Source: Punctularia strigosozonata HHB-11173 SS5 (lineage: Eukaryota > Basidiomycota > Agaricomycetes > Corticiales > Punctulariaceae). From it: a stretch of 64,000 nt of DNA. The stretch lies in contig NW_006767449.1 in the NCBI RefSeq assembly GCF_000264995.1, positions 119,805 through 183,804 on the forward strand. Direction: 5' to 3'. Position 1 is the first letter of the stretch; each line of letters begins with the position of its first letter. Shown here in pieces: positions 24,565 to 34,668 of the stretch. The translations under genes were made by a program, and so were the position numbers. The notes below the pieces were generated by a model. It worked only from the letters and a program-made list of their open reading frames with translations, searched no databases and had not been told where the DNA came from.

Positions 24565-24647
24565 GCGTGAATGGTGTAGCGGTAACATTGGGTCTTCCCA
24601 CTTATGCGAGGTTGGCCTAGCTCGGGGTTCGACTCCCCGTTCACGCA
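24565..24647 (+). tRNA. tRNA-Gly (anticodon CCC) with 12-nt intron
   Basis: Cloverleaf: acceptor GCGTGAA pairs with TTCACGC (24640-24646), with discriminator A. The D stem is GTGT/ACAT. The anticodon stem is GGGTC (24590-24594) with GGCCT (24614-24618). The loop is TTCCCA then T, with anticodon CCC. The T-arm is CGGGG TTCGACT CCCCG. A 12-nt intron lies after position 37 (24601-24612). Mature length is 71 nt, normal for tRNA-Gly. Confidence 0.9.
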
Positions 24648-24860
24648 ATTACTTTTGTATTCGTCTTCCTGACGCCGTACTTTTTCATCGAATTTACATG
24701 CGCGTCATCGTTGTAGAGTCGTTGTTGTTATCTGCAGTGTGCGTGGTCTGTATTCAGGTCTGCCATCGGGCGAATTCAGACGGAAGCCGTCACATGACTG
24801 GAGGAATTGGAAGGAGGAGGAAAGGAGGCACCATCCCTTGTAAGAACGTTAACACTCGCC

Positions 24861-26412
24861 ATGGCTTCGCCATCTTCAGAAGCGCCGAAGAAAAAACCGA
24901 TGGTCATAATCACCATCGGCATGGCTGGCGCTGGCAAATCGACCTTTGTTCAACGAATCAACTCTTACTTGCACTCGGTCGACTCTCCGCCATACATACT
25001 CAACCTTGATCCGGCTGTTAGTCATGTTCCGTTCGAGCCGAACATTGACATCAGGGATACGGTCAATTACAAGGAGGTCATGAAGCAGTGTGTGCTTCTC
25101 CTTCGTTGAGAACCTCAGGAGCACGTTTCTGAGACGGGCGGTGCGCGGTGAAAGGTACAACCTCGGACCAAACGGCGGGATCGTGACGGCACTCAACTTG
25201 TTCACAACCAAGTTCGACCAAGTGCTCGACCTCGTGGAGAAGAGGGCGGAGACGGTTAGGTCGGCTTGCTGATGTACCTTGCCTTCACATAATCGCTCAC
25301 GAACGTCACATCAGCCATGTTATCCTAGATACCCCTGGGCAGATCGAGATTTTCACCTGGTCTGCATCTGGCGCCATTATCACCGATGCCGTCGCTGCGT
25401 CCTTTCCGACGGTGGTTGCCTACATCATCGACACCCCGCGTACGACAGCGCCTGCAACGTTCATGTCGAACATGCTATATGCATGCAGCATCCTTTACAA
25501 GACAAAACTGCCGTTCATCCTCGTGTTCAACAAGACGGACGTGCAACCATACGATTTTGCCCTCGAGTGGATGCACGACTTTGAGGCCTTCCAGGTGAGG
25601 ATGCCGTTTCCCTACGTTCTGTGCATCGTCGCTCACAGTGCTTCGCCGCTGTAGGAAGCACTCGCTACCCATCGCGACTCTCGGGACTCCGAAGGAGAGC
25701 CAACATATATGAACAGTTTGATGAATAGCATGAGCTTGGTCCTCGACGAGTTCTACAAGCATCTAACGGTACGCGCCTTATGATGGTGTGTAACGCGACT
25801 TCGTTGATCTGATGTTCGCTTTCAGGCAGTCGGCGTATCGAGCATGACAGGAGATGGTATCAAAGAATTTTTCGACGCCGTAGAAGCATCGCGAGGGGAA
25901 TATGAGAGGTACGGACATAGTCTTCGTACTTCTCTCCTCCTTCTAACTTTCAACCTGTAGAGACTACGTTCCGGAACTGGAGCGTGCTCGCGCTGCTCGT
26001 GAACAGTCACTCAAAGCCGGTAACGGAGAAACCAGCTCATTATTTGGGTGCAACCGTGACTGACCCGTCCCCGCTCCCTTCGACAGTGAAAGAAGATTCT
26101 ATGAACCGGCTCATGAAGGATCTCGCGATAGACCGTGCTCAGAACCCAGAAATGGCGGCGCAAGATCGCTGGGACCCAGATCAGGAGGAAATGGACGAAG
26201 ACGACGACACGGAGATCGGTATCATCGACAGAAGTTCGTACGGGCTTCTGCTTTGCCCTTTACCTCGCTTTGGCTCTTACTGATCGCACCTCCTTCACTC
26301 AGCCGAGGGACCCTGGCCTGGCGATGGGCGCGGAGAGTACATCGACATCATGAAGGTCCGACCCCAAAATGCTCGTGATGGTATGGGAAAGAACTGGCCC
26401 AAACCGGAGTAA
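24861..26412 (+). CDS. NPA3: GPN-loop GTPase 1 (Npa3/XAB1)
   Basis: Essential GPN-loop GTPase needed for assembly and nuclear import of RNA polymerase II. P-loop [10 protein letters not shown] near residue 20, ILNLDPAV, the diagnostic Gly-Pro-Asn loop in [21 protein letters not shown]3 motif [12 protein letters not shown]4 [15 protein letters not shown], and switch-distal [16 protein letters not shown]. The C-terminus has the conserved [20 protein letters not shown] and ends [10 protein letters not shown]. Six or so introns of 50-70 nt; the penultimate splices KA to [10 protein letters not shown] and the last precedes [23 protein letters not shown] at 24861 ([12 protein letters not shown]), TAA at 26410-26412. 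About 385 residues, as expected. Confidence 0.94.
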
Positions 26413-26802
26413 GGCAGGAGGCAGCAACTGTAGGATTAGGAGAGGTTCCTTGCATCAGAATAGCGTACACACGTGCGACTTAGCACGGAAGAGTCATTAT
26501 CAGTCATCGGCACATGATAAAAAACCTGTGCCCAATGCTCGGCCTTGTCTACAGCCAGATGGAATCCATTATGCAGACCACCGATTGATACCGCACACCA
26601 TGTATGCCAAAGACAATGATTAATTCGCTCATGTATACATATAAAGGTTCTGATAGCAGACACTCGAAATGGCTAGTAGGCATAACCGGCAACGCGAAGG
26701 CTTGGTTAAAGACGAATGTAGGGTGCTCTGCGCGTTTGATAAGTATACTCGATGTTGTCATATATCTATCAATGAACTCACAAGGTGGAGGAATGAATCG
26801 AC
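26413..26802. other. Convergent intergenic region
   Basis: About 390 bp between the 3' ends of GPN1 and the first CCPC peptide gene. No gene or repeat recognised. Confidence 0.55.
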
Positions 26803-27006
26803 CTAGTCGGTCTCGCAGACGCCACAGCTCCTGCAAACAGGGCCTATGCCGAACTTGATCGGAGGGCACGGGCAGCAGGGGAGTTCAATGGGTGTGATGG
26901 TCGAGGTGACGGATGTCGTTGTAGTATCAGCCCCATACTGGGGGCTAGCAGCCGCGATACCGGCGAGGGCGGCGACGACAAAGGAGACAAGGCGAGCGCT
27001 GACCAT
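26803..27006 (-). CDS. CCPC-family secreted cysteine-rich peptide 1
   Basis: Intron-free frame of 67 codons. An N-terminal signal peptide (MVSARLVSFVVAALAGIAAA) is followed by a Thr/Ser-rich spacer and the cysteine module CCPCPPIKFGIGPVCRSCGVC, that is CCPC-x10-C-x2-C-x2-C. The ATG at 27004-27006 is the start that puts the signal peptide at the N-terminus. A TATATAAA box lies about 82 bp upstream. No known family recognised. Expected to be secreted with three disulfides or bound metal; this is inference. It shares its design with seven other genes in this window. Confidence 0.8.
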   Translation of the reverse strand: MVSARLVSFVVAALAGIAAASPQYGADTTTTSVTSTITPIELPCCPCPPIKFGIGPVCRSCGVCETD

Positions 27007-27087
27007 GTTGATATAGGTGTGGTGGGGTTGGTTGCGAGTGCTCGACGATGAACGCTTGCTTGCTCTTCCTCTCAAGGAGGGCGAGGG

Positions 27088-27095
27088 TTTATATA
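27088..27095 (-). promoter_or_regulatory. TATA box of CCPC gene 1
   Basis: TATATAAA on the minus strand, about 82 bp before the start codon, in the range expected for a core promoter with a short 5' UTR. Confidence 0.5.
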
Positions 27096-28161
27096 CCCGT
27101 TGAAATGAACGGAAGTCGGCTGCACAAGCGAGTGGGAGATCCGTCTAGACCGCGAGGCACTGCTCCCACAAAATGTATACGGCAGTATACCCTTCCGTCG
27201 CTGGCACGAAATCGTGACCGCGGTGGTGCAGCGCCGTGGGCTGCATTTGGTCAATATCGACCCGGGCAAAGAGCGTTGCAAACGTTCGAGTCGGCGCCAT
27301 CATTTTTGAAAGCGAACTCCGGGATCATCGGGTTATTTTCCGGCAGAACGGGCGATCGGCGCAGGGTGATGGCGCAGTAGTCAAGCAGCCCTCAGGACGA
27401 GGTGCCTCGGGCTTGAAGCTCGCCATAGGGTCCCTTGGTTTGCAAGTGTGAACCGAGCCTAGTATATTGGAGATTTCGGGATAAGGCCGTCGGCGCAGAG
27501 AAACTCTGAGTACCCAACCAGTAAATAGCGCAGAGAGATGCAGTGTCGTAGACAGAAACAGTTCGCAATCCTCGGAAAATGTATTCCCAATCTTCGATAT
27601 TACAGGAGGGGCACGGCCACGGATTTGCCTTAGGGTGCGAAAACGCCTGCGGTGCCTGGAGAGAGGGATGACGTGCATGGGGATGGTAGGAAAGTTCCTT
27701 GGGAAACCGAGACCAGAGAATGTAAAAACGTCGGGTTTCAGAAATCAACGCAGTATGTGTCGTAATGGCCACGGTGTCCCAGCACTCAACCGGCGGTCAG
27801 ACTGCTTTATAGGAATGGTACTCGTTGATGAAGAGCATACTGATCTCGCGTGGTTGGACAAGGAGTCTCAGGGTGGCATGCACTGCGGGAGAGAGTAATG
27901 GCAGAGCGCTGGCTGGGAAAAATGATCGCAGCGCTCTCAAGTCTCGGCCTCGGAGAAAGGATGCATGAGCACCTGAAGCACCGAACAACTCTAACCGCTG
28001 GACACGAGATCCACGGCCCTTCCACGGGTTGATAATGCGCTGATAGCCCTGTAAAATGTGGCATGAGTACGGTAGAACGGCGGCAAAATGTAGGGCTGTG
28101 ATTTACCGCTCCGCTAAGCAGCCGTGGTCAGATGGTTGATTTAGAGCTTACTTGACTTTAC

Positions 28162-28168
28162 TATAAAG
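28162..28168 (+). promoter_or_regulatory. TATA box of CCPC gene 2
   Basis: TATAAAG about 58 bp before the ATG at 28220. Confidence 0.5.
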
Positions 28169-28219
28169 TGCCCCGAGTCTACTGCCATAGGTCAGGACAG
28201 ATTGTCACAGGAACGAGAG

Positions 28220-28423
28220 ATGCAGGGCCATCGATTTCTTGCGATCATATTAGCAGCTGCGCTCTCTGTCTGCTGCGTCAGCGCATACACCACAAGCTGC
28301 ACCTCGAGTTCCTTTCCAGCGTCCCCTACGCCCCCATGCTGCCCATGTCCGCCGAGCACGGCATCACCGCCAGCTGGGTGTCTTCAATGCCCTTGCCCCA
28401 CGATCCCGCCTTCCCGGGCCTGA
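28220..28423 (+). CDS. CCPC-family secreted cysteine-rich peptide 2
   Basis: Intron-free, 67 codons. Signal peptide MQGHRFLAIILAAALSVCCVSA, then Thr/Ser/Pro-rich spacer, then CCPCPPSTASPPAGCLQCPC, that is CCPC-x10-C-x2-C-x1-C, and a proline-rich end (PTIPPSRA). The cysteine spacing matches peptide 1 most closely. It carries three extra cysteines, two in the signal peptide and one in the spacer. ATG at 28220; TGA at 28421-28423. Function unknown. Confidence 0.75.
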   Translation: MQGHRFLAIILAAALSVCCVSAYTTSCTSSSFPASPTPPCCPCPPSTASPPAGCLQCPCPTIPPSRA

Positions 28424-28944
28424 CACCGGTGTGAGAATAACTGATACCTGTTCGCCAGCATGCTGACGGGCCTGTCTACGTCAGGGTAGTATGCACACCC
28501 GCGTTGGGTATCCGGTAGGGACAAGGGAGGCGAGATTATGCTTAGTGATAACGGGGACGATGTGATATTGTTGCACCATGGCGTTGCCTCAGAAAAGAGA
28601 ATATCGCCACCTGGTGCAGTTCATGATGTAGCGTGCAGCAGTGAAGGTACGAATGGAGCAGACTGAACACCATCCCTTACTCAGGTCGTATTTGCTGATA
28701 TGTTCCGGGTCCAGTGTCCGGTGTTGAGGATATTGTTGCTGCCAGATAAGCCATGGAAAGACTCATGTACAGACTAATGAGTCAGACAGGCTGTGAGCGT
28801 CAGGTTGAAAGGGCACTGACGCTCGCACAGCGGGAGCACACGTGTGCTGGTCACTGCCTTTCGGCCGGCAACGTGCGGATCTAAAGTCTAGTATCCGCAC
28901 TGCTCTACGACTCTCCATCTCCCACATCCTCGACGGACACAACC
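28424..28944. other. Intergenic region with one hairpin
   Basis: About 520 bp. Near 28793-28825 an inverted repeat (GAGCGTCAG ... CTGACGCTC) could fold into a hairpin of about 10 bp; its meaning is unknown. The rest presumably holds the promoter of the PIN-domain gene. Confidence 0.4.
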
Positions 28945-30236
28945 ATGACCGAGATCAAGGCAAGCGACGGCATTGGCCTTATGGAATTGTAAAGAGTTGA
29001 CTAAAGCTCGCGTTACAGACAGCCACTCAGAACAAGCTTGCGATGTCCCGCGCACTGGGCGCAGCATTCCTCAACCATCAAGTCGAGCAACTCGAGCGGA
29101 CCGTCAACAACACTGGCCCTACCGGCGGAAACTGGCGTGATAGAAAGCTGTCTCCTTCGCGGCAAGCTGACTTTGTTCCTCGCGGCGCCAGTGGCAAGCG
29201 CCCGCCCTTCAACCCTGCTGCAGGCAAGCCACCGCGCCGCAAGGGGGGTGAGGCGCCCGAACGCAACGCGCAAGACACCGGAATAAAGGCCGGGAGACGG
29301 TCTCCGGAGAACGCGAAGAAAGAGAAGATCGCAGATGTTATCGTGATAGACGCCAGCGTCCTTATCCACTGCATTGGACAGGTCAAGGTGTGGTGCCGCG
29401 AGGGCAGAGAGGAGGTTCTGATAATCCCTTTGGAAGGTGAGTTGTCATGCGCATGCTGTATTACTCTATCCACAATGTCCCTCTTAGCCCTCAATACCCT
29501 TGACCTCCTGAAGAAAGGCACGAGCGCCCTCGCTCAACGCGCCCGAACCGCATCTCGCATCCTCGAAGCTCAAGTAGGTACCAATAACCGTGTTCGCGTA
29601 CAAAGCGACGACGCCTTCGTTCCGTGGGACAACATTTCCTTCGCCGAAGACGGAGCGGCCGTCGCTCATTCCCCCGAGTGGGTGCGCCGGACCATCTGCT
29701 GTGCTAGATGGGAGGTCGACAACGAGAAGAAGATCGAGGGAGGAAAAACTGAAAGGGCCAAAGTCGTCCTCGCCATTCTTAGTCAGGCCGCGCCTCCGCC
29801 GAATCTGCACTCCCCAAAACCATCTGATGGCGCCGCCGAAACCGCGTCCCCGGTGCCGCTCCCTGTTCCCCAGGTGCATGCCAACAAACACGAGCCCCGA
29901 TCCTCTGGCGCATTGGTTACAGCATGGGCTCGTCGCGCTGGCATCGAATTACTAGAGCTGCGACCTTTGCCGGCTCAGGAGGACGAGGATCGGGCCAATG
30001 GACGCCGTGGCCCAACGGGCCAGTACGGCCGTCCTCCCCGTCGCGGCGGTCCCGGAGACAACGAACACCGCCGTCCATCTGTGTCTAACGGTTCGGGTGG
30101 TGGCGGTGGGAACAAACCAAATGTGGGCCTTGTTGAGCGCCCACCCGCTGTCAAGGCCATGATGGACATTGTCGCCCAACCAAGCAAGGTCGTTAGGGTC
30201 CTTGCCCGTGGCGAGAAGCTCGACCCTGATACATAA
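28945..30236 (+). CDS. PIN-domain protein (Nmd4-like candidate)
   Basis: Predicted PIN-fold nuclease or pseudonuclease. Spliced start MTEIKTATQNKLAMSRALGA, then FLNHQVEQLERTVNNTG. The PIN core is ADVIVIDASVLIHCIGQVKVW with its first acidic residue, and LIIPLEALNTLDLLKKG with the second, followed by RARTASRILEAQ. A Pro/Arg/Gly-rich disordered segment follows, then KAMMDIVAQPSKVVRVLARG. PIN proteins of this kind (yeast Nmd4, SMG5/6) act in RNA decay; the assignment here is family-level only. Intron 1 (28960-29018) is GC-AG, with donor GCAAGC after a 15-nt first exon; intron 2 is ordinary GT-AG near 29435-29488. Stop TAA at 30234-30236. Confidence 0.83.
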
Positions 30237-30237
30237 G

Positions 30238-30804
30238 CTTCCGGTATGGCCAGCAAGTCAAACTTCCGGCAAGTACTACGCTCTTGCCATGACCTATCAC
30301 CATTGAGTTGGCGCCGTAGATGCCACTCGATGGACTGCGACGGACTCGCTCAAGGGTCGCTTGCTGTCGAAGAGCTGGTGTACCGGCCTCTCCTTGGTGG
30401 CGTCTTGTCTAACAGATTGCCATCGTCGTGGATTGTGTGGCACGTCTCGGTCTGTCCTCTCGCCTCGGACTAGAAGACATTAGGCTTGAACAGTCCAGTC
30501 TCTCGGCTCTCATCCGTTCAGACGTGTACGAAGATCGAAGCCTTCTCCCCTGTACGGCTGTTGAAGCATGACGCCTCTCATGATAGCGCATCACGCGGAA
30601 GCTCCATTGCTATCCCAATTCCTCGTGCATGGTGTATGCACCAACGCGCACCTCCTGGATACAAAGCTTTATCTTTACATATGCAAAACCTTATTCTCCT
30701 GTCCTCCCCTCTTGATTATGCCTGTTACGTATGTCATTGATGAAATCATATAGACTACTCCCCCCACCTGAGCCATATCAACTAATGTTTGGAACTGTGG
30801 TCAT
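30238..30804. other. Intergenic region
   Basis: About 570 bp from the PIN gene to the left end of the transposon. It holds the 3' UTR; frames are short and not supported. Confidence 0.5.
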
Positions 30805-30806
30805 TA

Positions 30807-30832
30807 CAGCACCTTGTAAATCGATAGAGCAG
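30807..30832 (+). repeat. Left terminal inverted repeat of the transposon
   Basis: 26 bp identical to the reverse complement of 34443-34468; outer flank is TA. Confidence 0.95.
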
Positions 30833-31177
30833 CCAAAAAAAATACCGATGTGCCACGAAGTTCTCGGAGAATGCAAATGCGTCATAGACAGAGATGCCGA
30901 GATTCGCGAAGGTCATTGGTAGTGTTAGTCAGCGCATTGGCCGTTACAGCTCCACTCGTTCCGTCTCGTCTTGCCCTCCCAACGGCGCATCCAAGGCGCA
31001 TCCCTCGATATTGTCCCGCACATTCTTCACATTTTATTGGCCAATGTTGAGCTGCCGCTTCGTCGCACAGAGTGTACGGGTGCCTAACAAGATGCCGGGA
31101 TAGGATAAAAGGTGAGGCTTGTCGCAGCACTTCGTCCTCCAAGTTGTCTCATTTGTACATCAAGCTTGCTCGTCGTA

Positions 31178-32998
31178 ATGCCTCTTCAGGACGAACCCCA
31201 GTCTGCGCCGCAAACCCCTCATCCACCAGCGCCCGGGGAGGCATTTATCCCCCGTCATCCTCATGCACGTCCGAATCTGCGCCCGGGTTTCATTCCTCCG
31301 CCATTCCCAATGCCATCTCCCGAACCTCATATGTGCCGTGTTCCCCTCGTGGACATTGCCAATCCGATACCTGGTCTTCCCTGGCATGCACCTGCTGGAC
31401 CTGGGCTGTATCCCACTATGCCTCCGGCTCTACCGATGCATCCGCCTGTTGGTCACTATGGGCACCCCATGTATCATCCGCATGCACTGCACGCTTAAGA
31501 TTGGCCTTATCAACCGGTGGCATATGGCCATGCAGCCGCAGGGATGCCTCGTGGCCCTGCAGTAGCTATGTCAGCCCCGTCTGCAGCAGATTTGTCTCGT
31601 CGTCGGGCTCCTCGTCAGGAAAATGACGATGCTGCCAACCGAGGTATTTCACTACTGTTTTTTCTATTTGTTCATGTTAAGAGATTTCCTGGCAGTTCGC
31701 GAATTTAAGGTTGTTGGACATGTTGGATTGCGCGAGCCCTCTGCAACATTCCCAGTCCTCGGAACACTGTGGAGTGACGTACGCATGGCTGTCTCCAGCT
31801 GGTATGGTGTTGAACCCCAGTCCTCTCGCCTTGCATGGAAGCTGTCCTCGGAGAGCAAGAAGAACATGAAAGCACTCGAATCTGATCTTGACTTCACGAA
31901 CGCGGTCGTATCGGTTACAGACAAAATGCAGAGAGCGAAGACTGCAAAGTATTGGCTAGACGTGTATGATCTGGTGCGTAAATGGTCTCTTCATTGAACA
32001 TCACATTAACATCTTGTCAGAACTGGCTTGACGCTGACAAGAACAAGAGCGGTAAATCTGGACAAAAGCGGCGTCGTCAAGATGATGTCCCCAATGTCGA
32101 GTTCCCTTCGGAAACGCAGGCAGCCTGTTATAAGAAACTCGTCAAGAAATGGGCTTGCGAACAGCACCGTGGCTGGTGCTTCATACGCCGCAACGGGGAG
32201 CACGATGCCCTCAACTTCAAAATTCTTTCGCTCTGGGCGGAACAAATGGTACGTGTTCTGGTTTTTTTGATGAGGAAGCGAACATAACTGAACAATTATC
32301 TGTAGTCTGAAGGTGTTGCGGATGAGTGGCGACCTCCCGAAATGAAAGCCTTTGATCATGTGCCTAAACGAGCAAAAGTGTCTCATGGCTCGGTGCCCGC
32401 GATCAACATTGTCCTTCCACATGGCTCTTTCACGGTCGATACTACCCAGCCTCAAGACGGTGGATGTACCTCGACCATGGGGGCAGCCTCTACACCGCAA
32501 CCGAGCACCTCTACATCTACTGCCATGCTCGATGCTGCTTCGGTGTCTGCAACTGCTGGACCATCTTCCATCCCGACGGCTAGCCAACCAGTGGGAGCGA
32601 CTCTGTCTCCCGAGTATCCGTGTGTAGAGGACCTCCTCGACATGCTTGAACGTCGCAAGCCAGGCTCCGGATATATGACCATGCTCGATCAGCTCCACCT
32701 TTACGGTCTTATGACTGCTGACGATATCAGTCGGTGCAATCGGGAGACTCTCCAAAGCATGGTAGACCTCCCAGGCGAGTGGTGCTCCGATCTTTACAAG
32801 CTCGCTGTCGATGTTGCAGGGGATTGGCACCGCATTCGCACAGTTGAGCCAAAGGGTTCGACACCGATGCAGACCGGAGTCGGCTCGATTTCCTATGCCG
32901 AATCTGATTCGGAGTATGACGAGTTAGATGAATCAGGGTCGGAGTCGGAGGACGGTACAGGGTCTGATGAGGTTGTTGCAGCTCATCGCGACTATTAG
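31178..32998 (+). CDS. Transposon-borne accessory protein, Pro-rich N-terminus, SAM-like C-terminal segment
   Basis: Unrecognised protein of about 500 residues. The first 105 residues are Pro/His/Met-rich. A conserved-looking middle follows (REFKVVGHVGLREPSATFPV, then RAKTAKYWLDVYDL, then KKWACEQHRGWCFIRRNGEH with Cys/His spacing that could bind zinc). Next come a Ser/Thr-rich linker and a helical segment (CVEDLLDMLERRKPGSGYMT, then LHLYGLMTADDISR) that could be a SAM-type fold, and finally an acidic tail. Introns near 31645, 31975 and 32250 have good borders. Odd: an in-frame TAA at 31496-31498 splits the Pro-rich part. A 48-nt in-phase intron (donor GTCACT) could remove it, but the donor is poor; otherwise the gene is broken, or starts at a downstream ATG near 31541. 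Being inside the repeats, it travels with the element. Confidence 0.6.
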
Positions 32999-33101
32999 GG
33001 TGTTCCTCTCATCATCGTTCCGAGGTAGGTCGATAGTATTATCACTTGCTCCAATTTTCTGTATTTCTACTCTATTTGACTCGAATGCAAATTGCCCTAG
33101 A

Positions 33102-34288
33102 CTAAACATAACCAGAGTGTGCAAACCAACCTCGCGCTTTTTCGGGAGTTACACTGAATACAGCGTCATACAGCATTTGTCGAGGGTCACAACGCACATC
33201 TCCCTCCAGCTCCCCTAGCACGTAATCCCGGTTAGCACGAATCCATGCCTTGATAGATGAGAAAGCTTCTTCGATAGGGTTGAGGTCTGGAGAGTATGCT
33301 GGTAGAAAGACCAAGCGGCGGTTCCTACACTGAAGTCAATGTTCCGGACCAGTCTGAGACGTGTGCACTTACCGTGCCTCAACAAACTCCCTCAGCTCCT
33401 CTGACTTGTGAATGGATGCGTTATCCACAACAAGTACAGAATTGCGAGCGGGAAACTCTCCCATTGTCTCAATGAGACCACTAACAAACTCCATAAATGA
33501 CTCCTGCGTGAAAGACCCCTCGCGTATCGAAAGATATCGGATGCCATCGAGAGAGAGCGCAGGAAGTATTGAGTAGCTAGATTACAGTACATCAGATGTA
33601 TCCCGGAATTTGCAGTTCACTCACCGTTTTCCTCGAATAAAGAAATCTCGTCGGCGTGCCCTCTGCGAGGACGGTGCCCACCCAGATTTGCGGCGTGCAG
33701 AGCGCCTATCGAATGCACTTTCGTCGGCGAAGACAAGCTGCTCAGCATCATAATAGCGGCCAATGAGCATCATGTATGCTATACGAGCATCTTCGTCCCT
33801 TTCCAATGCAGGACGCGTAATCTGAGCAATCATCGGTGTCTGTGCATAGAAATTATGCTATGGCAAGACTGACTTCCTTATATGTGATTCCTCGACGGAG
33901 AAGTGTTCGTGAGATGGTGGAGATATGGGTATCAACATTACACATGTTCAGTAGCTCGAGCTGCATCTCTCTGAGTGTAATGTCGGGTTGGCGTTCAATG
34001 CAACCCTCAAGGAACTACAGAGCGTGTAAGCTTGGATGGTTCAACTATGCGAGATTGATACGAGCGTACTGCAGCCTCAAGCCCATTCAGCAAACGGGGC
34101 CGACCTGGAACAAGTGCCATCTGGACCACGTCGCCAGTGTCTCGAAACAACTTCCGGACTCGACGTTGGGTAGGCTCGGAGACTCCTGTGAGCCGCTTGA
34201 TTTCATCGGGCCTGAGCTCTTGATCAAGTGACATTCGTAGAACCATCCATTTTGTTTCAGGGGATATGTGGCGACGATTACCGGGCAT
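33102..34288 (-). CDS. Tc1/mariner-type DDE transposase (DD34E)
   Basis: Cut-and-paste transposase of about 330 residues. The N-terminus MPGNRRHISPETKWMVLRMS followed by LRPDEIKRLTGVSEPTQRRV is a helix-turn-helix DNA-binding domain, followed by a second one (QPDITLREMQLELLN). The catalytic triad is Asp in LVFADESAFD, Asp in VLVVDNASIHKS and Glu in SPDLNPIEEAF; 34 residues separate the last two. Four short introns with GT-AG borders restore one open frame, and no break was seen. It ends AHSGYV, TAG. It should bind and cut the 26-bp terminal repeats. Confidence 0.92.
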
Positions 34289-34442
34289 GAGCGTCTAAGG
34301 CGAGGAGACTGTTCGGGTCGACGTCGTTGCCCATCGTGTGCTCTTACTGAGGCTGTACTCAGGCTGTATACGGTGCATCTCTCACACGAGGTCCACGGCG
34401 AACACTGCGGCAAACGCTTCTTCGCAACCCCAGTTTTTCTCT

Positions 34443-34468
34443 CTGCTCTATCGATTTACAAGGTGCTG
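34443..34468 (-). repeat. Right terminal inverted repeat of the transposon
   Basis: 26 bp identical in inverse orientation to 30807-30832; outer flank is TA. Confidence 0.95.
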
Positions 34469-34668
34469 TATCGAATCCGGCAGCCCGTGACCCGGAAGCG
34501 TTCCGCGCTTCACCAGGACGCTCCGACGCGACTGCAGTCTGGGGCACGGCTCGGCGGCACAGTTCTATTTATTACCACCGCCAGCGTTGCACTGAACACC
34601 AACTTACTCTAACGAAACCGGTACTCGAATATAACCTTGGAATCTCAGCGTCAAGTCGTTGGCGGAAC

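Larger units (their letters stand above)
27007..28219. other. Intergenic region between divergent CCPC genes 1 and 2
   Basis: About 1.2 kb. It contains TATA-like boxes for both flanking genes (27088-27095 for the minus-strand gene, 28162-28168 for the plus-strand gene). Frames up to about 125 codons on the minus strand (27392-27772) have no recognisable features and no splice context, so no gene is called. Confidence 0.5.
30807..34468. mobile_element. Tc1/mariner (DD34E) DNA transposon carrying two genes
   Basis: Element of 3,662 bp bounded by perfect 26-bp terminal inverted repeats that begin CAGCACCTTGTAAATCG, at 30807-30832 and 34443-34468. It is flanked on both sides by TA (30805-30806 and 34469-34470), the target duplication of the Tc1/mariner superfamily. 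Inside are a spliced DD34E transposase on the minus strand and a second, unrelated gene on the plus strand, converging on each other. Both lie fully between the repeats. Identical ends plus an open transposase frame mean the insertion is recent and possibly still active. It lies in the gap between the PIN-domain and PI-PLC genes and breaks neither. Confidence 0.93.

Noticed and set aside
28793-28825. Hairpin between CCPC gene 2 and the PIN gene as an RNA gene or terminator
   Set aside because: Only about 10 bp of stem; eukaryotic genes do not use such terminators and no RNA family fits.
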